From contig JAJECX010000029.1 in NCBI GenBank assembly GCA_022821805.1, positions 1 through 64,000 on the forward strand: DNA of 64,000 nucleotides. Reading direction: 5' to 3'. Origin of the DNA: Anaerolineae bacterium. Its GTDB lineage: Bacteria > Chloroflexota > Anaerolineae > Aggregatilineales > Phototrophicaceae. The translations under genes were made by a program, and so were the position numbers. This document shows positions 24,034-32,003 of the stretch, in pieces. Below the pieces are notes generated by a model. That model had not been told where the DNA came from. It searched no databases and saw nothing but the letters and a program-made list of their open reading frames with translations. Within the stretch, counting starts at the first letter, position 1, and each line of letters begins with the position of its first letter.

Positions 24034-26481
24034 CTAATCCGCCCGATCCGGACTCAAGAGATCCCAGAAGCGATTCAGCAGGTAGCGATGCTTCATCCCA
24101 TGCGAGAGCAGCGCCATCGTCAGCGCGAAAAGCGCCGCGATCGCCACGATCATCAGCGAGCCATCGCCGCCATCCCAGCGCGGCGGACTGAACTCGAAGA
24201 GCTCCGGCAAGAGGTACATCGCGATGATCGTCAGCGCCGTCAATACGCTGCTCAACAGCAAGATGCGCCAATGCTGCAGGAAGGAATCGGGGTTGTACAA
24301 GTCGATGCCCTGAATATGCCAGGTGATCAACATGCCATAGAGCGCGACCATGATCGTCATTGCCGAGCGCGTCATCCGCAGGTCGCCGCCGCCGCCGAAC
24401 CAAACGATCAGGTAGAGCAGCGTCATCAGCGCGGCGCCGATGCAGCCCATCGTCATGATGTAATCCAGAACATCGCGCCGGAAGTGCGCCATGAAACGCG
24501 GGCGCAGCCAGCCGAAAGCGATGAGCGTGGCCGGCAGATTGACCGTGCCGAAGGTCGCCCAGCTGATTTGCACTGGCGTAATCGGAAAGGGCAGCGACAT
24601 AAAGGCGATACAGACGAAGAGCGCGACCATGAAGAAATTTCGCACCAGGAACATCTTCATCGTGCCGAAGATGGTCTGGGTCGTCTCCTTGCCTTCGCGG
24701 AAGGCGCGCGGCAGCGTTGACATCGCGTTGTTGAGCAGCACGATATCGGCGACATCTTTACTGATCTGCGTGCCATCGTTCATCACGATAGCGAGATCGG
24801 CCTCTTTCAGCGCCGGCACATCGTTGACGCCATCGCCGACCATCGAGACGTATTCGCCCTTCCGCCGCAGTGACTCAACAATCCGCTGTTTGGTATCGGG
24901 CTCGATGCGGGCGAAGACGTTGCTGTCGGCCACCGCTTTATCAAACTCGCCCTCCCCCATCGCATCCAATGCGGCGCCAGTATAGGCGCGCGCCCCGATG
25001 TCCATGCCGGAGGCGGCGGCGATCGCGCGCACCGTTTCGATGTTGTCGCCGCTGATCACCTTCAGCGTCAGCCCTTCATCGCGGAAGGCGGCCAGCGTAT
25101 CCTGGATGTCCTCGCGGATCTGATCGCTCATGACGATCAGCGCCAAGGGCTGTACATCGTAGGCGGCCACGCCGGACCCCACATCCGGTTCGCCCGCCAT
25201 CTGCGCGAATGCCAGCACCCGCATGCCATCAGCCGAGAGCGCCTCCGCCCGCTGGTAATGGGCGCTGTCGCTCGGCAGCAAGCGCTCCGGCGCGCCCATC
25301 AGCAGCGTCTTCCGCGGCAGGCAGACCGCCGCCCATTTGCGCCCGGAAGAGAAGGGGATCTCCTTCAGCTTCTGCGGATATTCGGCGTTGATGCCGATGC
25401 CGTCGATATAACGATCGATGGCTTGAGCCGTGTTATTCAGATGCGCCAGGTTCTTCAGGAAACTGCGCAGCTCAATGTCGATAGCGGCGCTGCCCAGCGC
25501 GCCAAGCGGAATGACTTCGCGCACGGCGAGTTTGTTCTGCGTTAAGGTGCCGGTTTTGTCGAAGCAGAGCACGGTGGCGTTCGCCAGCGATTCCACCGCG
25601 TTGACGCGCTGGATCAGCGTCTGCTGCCGGCTGATTTTGACCGCGCCGATCGTCAGCGACAGGATTGCCACCAGCACCAATCCCTGCGGCACCAAACTGG
25701 TGGTGAAGACGACGGCGTTGCGCACAATCTCGAGGAACTCATTGCCGACATAGAAGCCGGTCACGAAGATCAGCGGCACGAAGATCGCCATGATCACGAC
25801 GGCGACTTCAACGGTGATATCGATCTTGATCTGGGTCGGCGTCTTGACCAGCTTGTATTGCTTGGCGATGACCGACAGGCGATTGATATGGCTTTCGGCG
25901 CCGACCTTGGTCGCGCGCATGACGCCGGCGCCAGCAATGCAGAAGGAGCCGGAAAAGACTTCGTCATCGGGCGATTTGCCAACGGCGTCCGATTCGCCCG
26001 TCAGATGCGATTCATCCATCTCCAGCGAGTCAGCCCGCAGCACCAGGCCATCAACCACCAGACGGTCGCCCGGCTCAATGCGGATGATCTCGTCCAGCAC
26101 CACGCCGCGCATCGGCACATCGACCCATTCGCCATCGCGCCGGCAGCGCACCGTCTGCTCGGCCAGCGCCGCCAGTTGATCCAACTGCCGCTTGGCGTTA
26201 AACTCCTGGATCATGCCGAAGAAGGTATTGGAGACGACGCTGAAGCCGGCGAAGAAGGCGGTGGCGTAATCACCCAAGGCGATGACAACGATGAGCAAGG
26301 CGCCCAGCACGATGTTGAAGAGGTTGAGCACGTTCTCGCGGAAGATATTCCAATAGCTGCGCCCGACGCGCGCCTCAAAGTCGTTGCTTTCGCCGCGGCC
26401 GATGCGTTCCTGGACGTCGCGCGCGCTTAGCCCGGCGATCGGCTCGTTTTCCTCTCTGGCTTGATCAATGGTGGTCTGCAT
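24034..26481 (-). CDS. P-type cation-transporting ATPase (CtpE-like)
   Basis: An 815-residue P2-type-like ATPase. It has the actuator-domain motif (DESHLTGESD), the TM4 signature SLVPQGLVLV, the phosphorylation site DKTGTLT, the MVGDGVNDVPALK hinge of the HAD domain, and about five C-terminal spans. The VPQGLVL form of TM4 resembles CtpE, a mycobacterial calcium pump, more than metal CPx pumps. There are no N-terminal heavy-metal domains or CPC motif. The ATG at 26481 is preferred over a TTG at 26502. Calcium or another divalent cation is the likely cargo, exported or moved at the cytoplasmic membrane. Confidence 0.9.
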   Translation of the reverse strand: MQTTIDQAREENEPIAGLSARDVQERIGRGESNDFEARVGRSYWNIFRENVLNLFNIVLGALLIVVIALGDYATAFFAGFSVVSNTFFGMIQEFNAKRQLDQLAALAEQTVRCRRDGEWVDVPMRGVVLDEIIRIEPGDRLVVDGLVLRADSLEMDESHLTGESDAVGKSPDDEVFSGSFCIAGAGVMRATKVGAESHINRLSVIAKQYKLVKTPTQIKIDITVEVAVVIMAIFVPLIFVTGFYVGNEFLEIVRNAVVFTTSLVPQGLVLVAILSLTIGAVKISRQQTLIQRVNAVESLANATVLCFDKTGTLTQNKLAVREVIPLGALGSAAIDIELRSFLKNLAHLNNTAQAIDRYIDGIGINAEYPQKLKEIPFSSGRKWAAVCLPRKTLLMGAPERLLPSDSAHYQRAEALSADGMRVLAFAQMAGEPDVGSGVAAYDVQPLALIVMSDQIREDIQDTLAAFRDEGLTLKVISGDNIETVRAIAAASGMDIGARAYTGAALDAMGEGEFDKAVADSNVFARIEPDTKQRIVESLRRKGEYVSMVGDGVNDVPALKEADLAIVMNDGTQISKDVADIVLLNNAMSTLPRAFREGKETTQTIFGTMKMFLVRNFFMVALFVCIAFMSLPFPITPVQISWATFGTVNLPATLIAFGWLRPRFMAHFRRDVLDYIMTMGCIGAALMTLLYLIVWFGGGGDLRMTRSAMTIMVALYGMLITWHIQGIDLYNPDSFLQHWRILLLSSVLTALTIIAMYLLPELFEFSPPRWDGGDGSLMIVAIAALFALTMALLSHGMKHRYLLNRFWDLLSPDRAD

Positions 26482-26688
26482 GCGTTCCGGTCGAGATTTC
26501 AAAATTGCGCTTACGGATTATACGCAGCGTCTCGTCAAACGATGTATCGCGCGGATGATAACCCTGAATTGCTGTGCAGAGTAAGGGCGGTATCCAATCA
26601 AACCGGTGCGCAGCGCCGCCAGTTTTCTGTTATTCTCCAGCCATACACCAGTCAGAAACAATCAAATCAGGCAAAGTGAGGATTGCCC

Positions 26689-27660
26689 ATGATTCAAATC
26701 GCCGAGATGCTGCCGCCAGTTTATTCGCCGCTCTGGGACCTGGTCGCCCAATGCGGGGTGACCCAAGCCGTCGGCATGCTGGACTTCGACAACTATTATG
26801 ACGCCGCGCCGCCCTGGAGCTACACCTCGCTGCTGCGGGTGAAGAACGCCTACGAAGAGCGCGGCTTCGAGTTGGCAGTGATCGAAAGTCGCCCGCCGCT
26901 GACCAAAGCCAAGCTCGGCTTGCCCGGCCGCGATCAAGAGATCGATGCCGTCTGCGAGTTGCTCGACAGCATGGGCCGGCTCGGCATACCGGTTTGGTGC
27001 TACGAGTGGATGCCGGTGCTGAACTGGATGCGCACCTCAACCACGATTCGCTCGCGCGGCGGGGCGCTGGTCACCGGCTACGACCACAGCCAGATGCTTG
27101 ATGCGCCCCTCACCGAATATGGCGAAGTGAGCGAAGCGCAGCTTTGGGAGAACCTTCATTACTTCCTGGAGCGCGTAATCCCGGTCGCCGAATCTGCCGG
27201 TGTGAAGCTGGCGATGCACCCGGATGACCCGCCGCTTTCGCCCATCCGCGGCTTGGGCCGCATCATGCGCAGCGTCGACAATTTCCAGCGCCTGCTTGAC
27301 CTCGCGCCCAGCGAAGTGAACGGCGTCGCCCTTTGCCAGGGCAACTTCACGCTGATGACTACTGACTTGCCGGCGGTGATACGGCAGTTTGCCGACAAGA
27401 TCTTCTTTGTGCACATGCGCGATGTGGCCGGCGCGCCGGCACGATTCCAAGAGACATTTCACGACGCCGGGCAAACGGACATGGTCGCCTGCATGCGCGC
27501 CTACCGCGACATCGGTTTCGACGGCGTACTGCGGCCCGACCACGTGCCAACCATGGCTGGCGACAGCAACGACGACGCCGGCTACTCATCCATCGGGCGG
27601 CTTTTCGCCATCGGCTACCTCAAGGGGATTCGCGAGGCGGTCTATGGGGAGACGGTCTAA
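26689..27660 (+). CDS. uxuA: Mannonate dehydratase
   Basis: A 323-residue UxuA-family TIM barrel that dehydrates D-mannonate to 2-keto-3-deoxygluconate in hexuronate catabolism. Family landmarks are LAMHPDDPP, GVALCQGN, the metal-ligand FVHMRDV, FHDAGQTDM and LRPDHVPTM. The ATG at 26689 has GTGAGGA upstream; a TTG two codons earlier is less likely. It is somewhat shorter than E. coli UxuA (about 394), as in many non-proteobacterial homologues. Its 3' end overlaps the convergent exporter gene by 41 bases. No other uronate genes are adjacent, although the SDR at 55362 resembles uronate dehydrogenases. Confidence 0.88.
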   Translation: MIQIAEMLPPVYSPLWDLVAQCGVTQAVGMLDFDNYYDAAPPWSYTSLLRVKNAYEERGFELAVIESRPPLTKAKLGLPGRDQEIDAVCELLDSMGRLGIPVWCYEWMPVLNWMRTSTTIRSRGGALVTGYDHSQMLDAPLTEYGEVSEAQLWENLHYFLERVIPVAESAGVKLAMHPDDPPLSPIRGLGRIMRSVDNFQRLLDLAPSEVNGVALCQGNFTLMTTDLPAVIRQFADKIFFVHMRDVAGAPARFQETFHDAGQTDMVACMRAYRDIGFDGVLRPDHVPTMAGDSNDDAGYSSIGRLFAIGYLKGIREAVYGETV

Positions 27661-29263
27661 CCTTCCGTTCCCCGGCTGGCGGCTTTTCGGAATCATCCAG
27701 GATGTCTTGCCCGCGCTTGAGCTTCAACTCGCGATCGTCGATTAGGAAAATGGCGATCACGGCGCAGAGCGCGCAAGCAACGGCGCCGATAATCATCAGG
27801 ATGCTGAAGGTGGCGGCGAAGGATTGCCGCACCACCCGATGGACGCGCCCCTGCTCGGCCTCCGTCAGCCAATCGGGAATGGATGTCTCCGCCAAGTCGC
27901 CCGCGTCAGCTGCCAAGTGCGCCTGCGCCTCCGCCGGCAGCGAACGGATATAAGGGTCTTCCAGCAGCAGTTGGCCGAACCAGGTAATCGCCATGCCGCC
28001 CAATACGCCAACAACGAGGACCTGCCCAATGCGCGTCACCGTTTGATTGACGCCGGAAGCAATGCCCGCGTTGTCGTCTGGCGCCGAAGCCAGCGCCGCC
28101 ATCGTCAACGGCGCGAAGGTGAAACCGAAGCCAATGCCAAATAACACAATCGGCAAAAAGAACGTGCTGAAATAATCGGACGCGCCATCAGTAACGCCGA
28201 TGCCGCTGAAGGAGATAAAGCCTAAAGCGACGAACGCTAATCCAAGAGCCAATGGAAAGCGGGGACCCCGCCGGTCCAGCAGGGGACCGACAAGGGCGGA
28301 ACTAACCGTTGCGATCATGATCATGGGCACAGTGGCAAGCCCGGTATAGGTGGCGCTGTAGCCTTGCACCTGAATCAGGTTCAGCGGAAGGTATAAAACG
28401 GCGGGCTGGACCACGCCATTGAATATCAAAGTGATCAGGTTCGCCGCGCTGAAATTGCGCGACTTGAACAAGCGCAGCGGCAGGATGGCGTATTTTGCTT
28501 CTCTTTCCGCGCGGAGGAATAAGATCAATGCCAGCGCGCCCGCCAAAATAGAGACGACAATGATCGGGCTGTCGAAGCCAAAGGTTGAACTTTCGATGAA
28601 TCCAAAGGTGACGCCGGCCAGACCCAAGATTACCAGCAGCGCGCCGAAGACGCTCATCCGCTTAGGCGACTCTCGATTGAAGCTCTCTGGCACAAAGCGG
28701 ACAATCAGAAAAGCGGCCAGAAAACCCAGTGGGATGTGAATAAAGAAGATGAAGCGCCACAAGCCAAAATCCGCAAGCACGCCAGCCAAGCCCGGGGCTG
28801 TCCCCGCCATGAGCACGGTAAACGCGGACCAGACCGCAATCGCCCAGCCTTGTCCTTTGCGGCTGAAGTGGGCGGACACGATCGCGAGGCTGTTCGGCAC
28901 AATCAAGGAGCTGCCGACGCCCTGCGCCACGCGCCCGGCGATGATGATGTTGGTCGTCTGGGCGTAACCGCAAATCACAGACGCTAAACCAAAGAGCAGT
29001 ATCCCCGCCAAACAGACGCGATTGCGCCCATAGTGATCGCCCATCGAGCCCGCCACCACAATCAGCGACGCTTGAACCATGACATAGGCGTTGGGAATCC
29101 AGATGAGATCGGCGCCGCGGGCGCCCAGTTCGCGCTGGATGGCCGGCAGCGCGACATTGAGCGATGTACTCGCGACGAATGCCATGCTCGCGGCGGATAT
29201 GGCCGCAAACAGCACCCAAAATCCTGTGGACGCCGCGTCGGGCCGTGCGTTACTTGCAACCAT
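27620..29263 (-). CDS. DHA2-family MFS exporter (EmrB/QacA type)
   Basis: A 547-residue major facilitator with about 14 predicted spans. Landmarks are the motif C region (SLNVALPAIQRELG) and loop 2-3 motif A (GSMGDHYGRNRV). A charged C-terminal tail follows (KLKRGQDILDDSEKPP). Such drug/proton antiporters expel hydrophobic cations and other toxic compounds. It is the second of two tandem paralogues on the same strand, 146 bases behind the first. Its 3' end overlaps uxuA by 41 bases, tail to tail. Confidence 0.9.
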   Translation of the reverse strand: MVASNARPDAASTGFWVLFAAISAASMAFVASTSLNVALPAIQRELGARGADLIWIPNAYVMVQASLIVVAGSMGDHYGRNRVCLAGILLFGLASVICGYAQTTNIIIAGRVAQGVGSSLIVPNSLAIVSAHFSRKGQGWAIAVWSAFTVLMAGTAPGLAGVLADFGLWRFIFFIHIPLGFLAAFLIVRFVPESFNRESPKRMSVFGALLVILGLAGVTFGFIESSTFGFDSPIIVVSILAGALALILFLRAEREAKYAILPLRLFKSRNFSAANLITLIFNGVVQPAVLYLPLNLIQVQGYSATYTGLATVPMIMIATVSSALVGPLLDRRGPRFPLALGLAFVALGFISFSGIGVTDGASDYFSTFFLPIVLFGIGFGFTFAPLTMAALASAPDDNAGIASGVNQTVTRIGQVLVVGVLGGMAITWFGQLLLEDPYIRSLPAEAQAHLAADAGDLAETSIPDWLTEAEQGRVHRVVRQSFAATFSILMIIGAVACALCAVIAIFLIDDRELKLKRGQDILDDSEKPPAGERKVRPSPHRPPRESP

Positions 29264-29409
29264 TACAATTCTTTTTTGAAACTATTGCTGATTTTGAAGC
29301 CTTGATCATAACATATTCTTTCGTTTCCCGGCTCAGCCCGTTCAAGACAGTCCCATAGGCAGTCCAAATCCCGCAGGCGGCGCCGGCTTCGCGCGCATGA
29401 CGCGGGCGA

Positions 29410-30960
29410 TCATTCAGGAAAAGGCAGTTCGCGTTCAATGAGTATCGCCGCCAGCAATCCGCTCAAGAGGCTAAGGCCGGCGGCGATCCACATAATGACG
29501 TTGAGGGCGCCGGAGAATGTTTCCCGGATCAGACCCTGCAAATCAGCCCGCTCCATTGGCGTCAACGTCGCCGGCAGCGATGTCTCCGCCAGTTTTACCG
29601 ACTCCGCCGAGAGCAAGGCGCGGGCGTCCGCGGGCAGCGTCGTGACGATCGGATCGCTAAGCAGCGTCTGCTTAAACAGCACCAGCACGATGCCTCCCAT
29701 AACGGCGATCGCAAGCACCTGCGCCGAGCGCGAGACGGTGTTGTTCAGCCCTGAGGCAATACCGGCGTGATGCTCATCTACCGAAGCCATGACCGCCGTA
29801 GTCAATGGCGCCAGGGTCACCCCTAAGCCCGTGCCGAAAAGGCAAATTGCGGGAAATAACGTCGTCCAATAGGTATTTTGCCCGCTCTCCGGTTGCAGCG
29901 CGGCCAGCATCGCGAATGAAACGCTGATGAGCGCCGGACCAAATATCAAAGGCAGGCGCGGACCAAACCGATCAACGACGCGACTCATAACAAAAGAGAG
30001 CGCGACCATTAGAACGGTCATCGGCAGCAGCGCAAAGCCCACCGCGGCCGCGCTGTATCCCTGCACTTGAATCAAACTGAGAGGCAGGAAGAAGAGCACG
30101 CTGTTCATCGCGCCATAGAGCAGCAGCGTCAACGTATTGGCGCCGGTGAAAGTGCGCGAGCGAAATAGATTCAGCGGCATCATCGGATGATCGCTGTGCC
30201 CTTCAATCCAGATGAAAGCCGGCAGAATGGCGACGGCCGCCGCGCCCGAGAGCAAAACGAGCGGATCGTCGAAGCCGCGCCGCGGTCCTTCAATACAGAA
30301 AAAACCGCTGAGCATCAGCGCCATCGTACTGAGGAAGGTGCCCGAGATATCCAGCTCCTTCGGCGCTTCTTCGTCATAACTCTCCGGCACATACATGACC
30401 AAAATGACGACGGCGACCAGGCTGAGCGGGATATTGATCAAGAAGATCATCCGCCACATGCCAATTTCAGTGAGCCAGCCGCCCAATATCGGTCCCGCGC
30501 CCGATATGAGCATGGTGAAGCCGGACCAGACGCCGATCGACCAACTGCGCCGATGATGAAAAAAGAAGGCAGCCACTATCGCAAGGCTGCAGGTGATCAT
30601 CATGCCGCTGCCGACGCCCTGCAGGGCGCGCGCAAAAATCAACACTTCGGCGGAATCTGTTGTGCCGCAGACCAGCGACGCCACAGCGAAGATCACGATG
30701 CCGATGAGGTAAACACGCTTGCGACCATAATGATCGCCAAACGATCCGCTGAGAAAGATGAAAGCCGCCTGCAGCAGCGAATAAGCGTTGACAATCCAGA
30801 TTAGGTCAGTGCCTGTGGCGCCCAGGTCATGCTGTATCGCGGGCAAGGCGACGCTAAGCGCGGTACTAACCATGAACACCATGCTCGGCGCCATGATGGT
30901 GGCGATGAGTACTTCAATGTCCAGCCGCCACTCGAATTGTATCGGGGTGCCTGATGCCAT
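29410..30960 (-). CDS. DHA2-family MFS exporter (EmrB/QacA type), paralogue
   Basis: A 516-residue, 14-span major facilitator. It shares the same block structure as the downstream copy (ALSVALPAIQHDLG, GSFGDHYGRKRV, conserved PLSLIQVQGYSAAAVGFALLPM). Both proteins end with a related loop containing a SLPA(T/E) stretch and VIREF-like region, so the pair arose by duplication. No adjacent regulator is present. Substrates are unknown. Confidence 0.9.
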   Translation of the reverse strand: MASGTPIQFEWRLDIEVLIATIMAPSMVFMVSTALSVALPAIQHDLGATGTDLIWIVNAYSLLQAAFIFLSGSFGDHYGRKRVYLIGIVIFAVASLVCGTTDSAEVLIFARALQGVGSGMMITCSLAIVAAFFFHHRRSWSIGVWSGFTMLISGAGPILGGWLTEIGMWRMIFLINIPLSLVAVVILVMYVPESYDEEAPKELDISGTFLSTMALMLSGFFCIEGPRRGFDDPLVLLSGAAAVAILPAFIWIEGHSDHPMMPLNLFRSRTFTGANTLTLLLYGAMNSVLFFLPLSLIQVQGYSAAAVGFALLPMTVLMVALSFVMSRVVDRFGPRLPLIFGPALISVSFAMLAALQPESGQNTYWTTLFPAICLFGTGLGVTLAPLTTAVMASVDEHHAGIASGLNNTVSRSAQVLAIAVMGGIVLVLFKQTLLSDPIVTTLPADARALLSAESVKLAETSLPATLTPMERADLQGLIRETFSGALNVIMWIAAGLSLLSGLLAAILIERELPFPE

Positions 30961-31117
30961 AAATCTGAAACGGCGCTAGTAAAATATGCCCTTTTGGGGC
31001 GAAGTCAGCCACCTAATTGTATGTCGCCCAAAAAGAAAATACGAATAGATGCAGAGATGGGAGTGGTGAAGAATGAGGACATCGCAACCGATCGTCCCGT
31101 CTCAGAGCAATCAAAAT

Positions 31118-31142
31118 GTAGGGGCGACTCGTTGAGTCGCCC
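31118..31142. repeat. GTAGGGGCGA hairpin (family A)
   Basis: A perfect hairpin with arms GGGCGACTC and GAGTCGCCC and a GTT loop. It is almost the same as the copy at 7692. The 373-base region 30961-31333 holds this and the next copy, with no gene visible. Confidence 0.75.
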
Positions 31143-31163
31143 GCTCTTTTTGATTCGAGATGA

Positions 31164-31187
31164 GGGCGAGCCGGTGGCTAGCCCCTA
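31164..31187. repeat. Inverted family A hairpin
   Basis: GGGCGAGCC, GGT, GGCTAGCCCCTAC form an imperfect hairpin in opposite orientation to the copy 22 bases away. The two could pair as a larger cruciform. Confidence 0.65.
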
Positions 31188-31333
31188 CACACTCTTTGCG
31201 AATGTGGCTTGCATCCGCGCAATTCACCACTCGCCAGAGATTCAAAATCGGGGACGGATAAGGGACAAGCAGAGGCTGGCGCCTCAGCGCTGTCCAATTG
31301 CCTGCGCGCGGACAGGAAAGGGGCTTGAGTCAA

Positions 31334-31555
31334 TCATGCGCCGGTCTGCTTTTCCCGCAGTTCGCCAAGCTCCTCTTCGAGCTCGGCGCGGCGTTTTGCG
31401 CTCGCCTCGCGCCCCGCGTCGAGCGCGCGTTGATAGCGCGACTGCAAGTTTTCCTGCAGCTCATCGGATGTCACCGGCGAAAAGAAAGCCGCCAGCAGCG
31501 CGCCGATCACTGCGCCGATGCTCAAACCGACGAGCAAACTTAAGAACTTGCGCAT
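31334..31555 (-). CDS. YtxH-like small membrane protein
   Basis: This encodes 73 residues. A glycine-rich membrane span at about 5-25 (LLVGLSIGAVIGALLAAFF) with the SPVTSDELQENL junction is typical of the YtxH family, followed by a charged helix (residues 40-70, EELEEELGELREK). GGACTCGGAC lies upstream of the ATG. The family is linked to general stress in Bacillus, and the molecular role is unknown. Confidence 0.7.
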   Translation of the reverse strand: MRKFLSLLVGLSIGAVIGALLAAFFSPVTSDELQENLQSRYQRALDAGREASAKRRAELEEELGELREKQTGA

Positions 31556-31651
31556 GTCCGAGTCCTCCAGGCGCCAAAGCGCGTAATCGCCATTAGGATA
31601 TTCTTGATCAGGCGTGACGCGCCAGGCGCGCCGTCCAATCTGCGTTCACGC

Positions 31652-31924
31652 TCAAAGCATAAATATCATCGGCGGCAAAGCGATGATGAGCCCAAATACG
31701 CCAATGCCAAATGGCAATGTGACAAACAGTAGACCACCGGTGGCAAGGGCGATTAGACCGCCATCGCGGCAGAAGCGCTCCCACTTCCGCGTGGACGGGC
31801 TGCGGAAAACCTTGCGAAACCAGGGAATCTCGCCGACGCTGTTCCAGATGAGCGTGTCACGAAAGAGCAGGTGTACGCCAACATACCACCAGAATGAAGC
31901 GATACAGATCTGAATGATCCACAT
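31652..31924 (-). CDS. Small membrane protein of unknown function
   Basis: A 90-residue protein with an N-terminal span (about 3-22), a basic aromatic loop (NSVGEIPWFRKVFRSPSTRKW) and a C-terminal pair of hydrophobic stretches (about 55-88). I do not recognise the family. It lies 96 bases upstream of the YtxH-like gene on the same strand and may be co-transcribed with it. Confidence 0.5.
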   Translation of the reverse strand: MWIIQICIASFWWYVGVHLLFRDTLIWNSVGEIPWFRKVFRSPSTRKWERFCRDGGLIALATGGLLFVTLPFGIGVFGLIIALPPMIFML

Positions 31925-32003
31925 AGCTGTACCTTAGCGATCAACTAGGGCGTATTGTATCGTCAATTTAGCGCCTGTCTACATCCTGGCAATGCGCGCG
32001 CGC

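Noticed and set aside
24022..24720. 232-codon plus-strand frame opposite the P-type ATPase
   Set aside because: The composition is His/Arg/Gln-rich with no hydrophobic core, typical of antisense translation.
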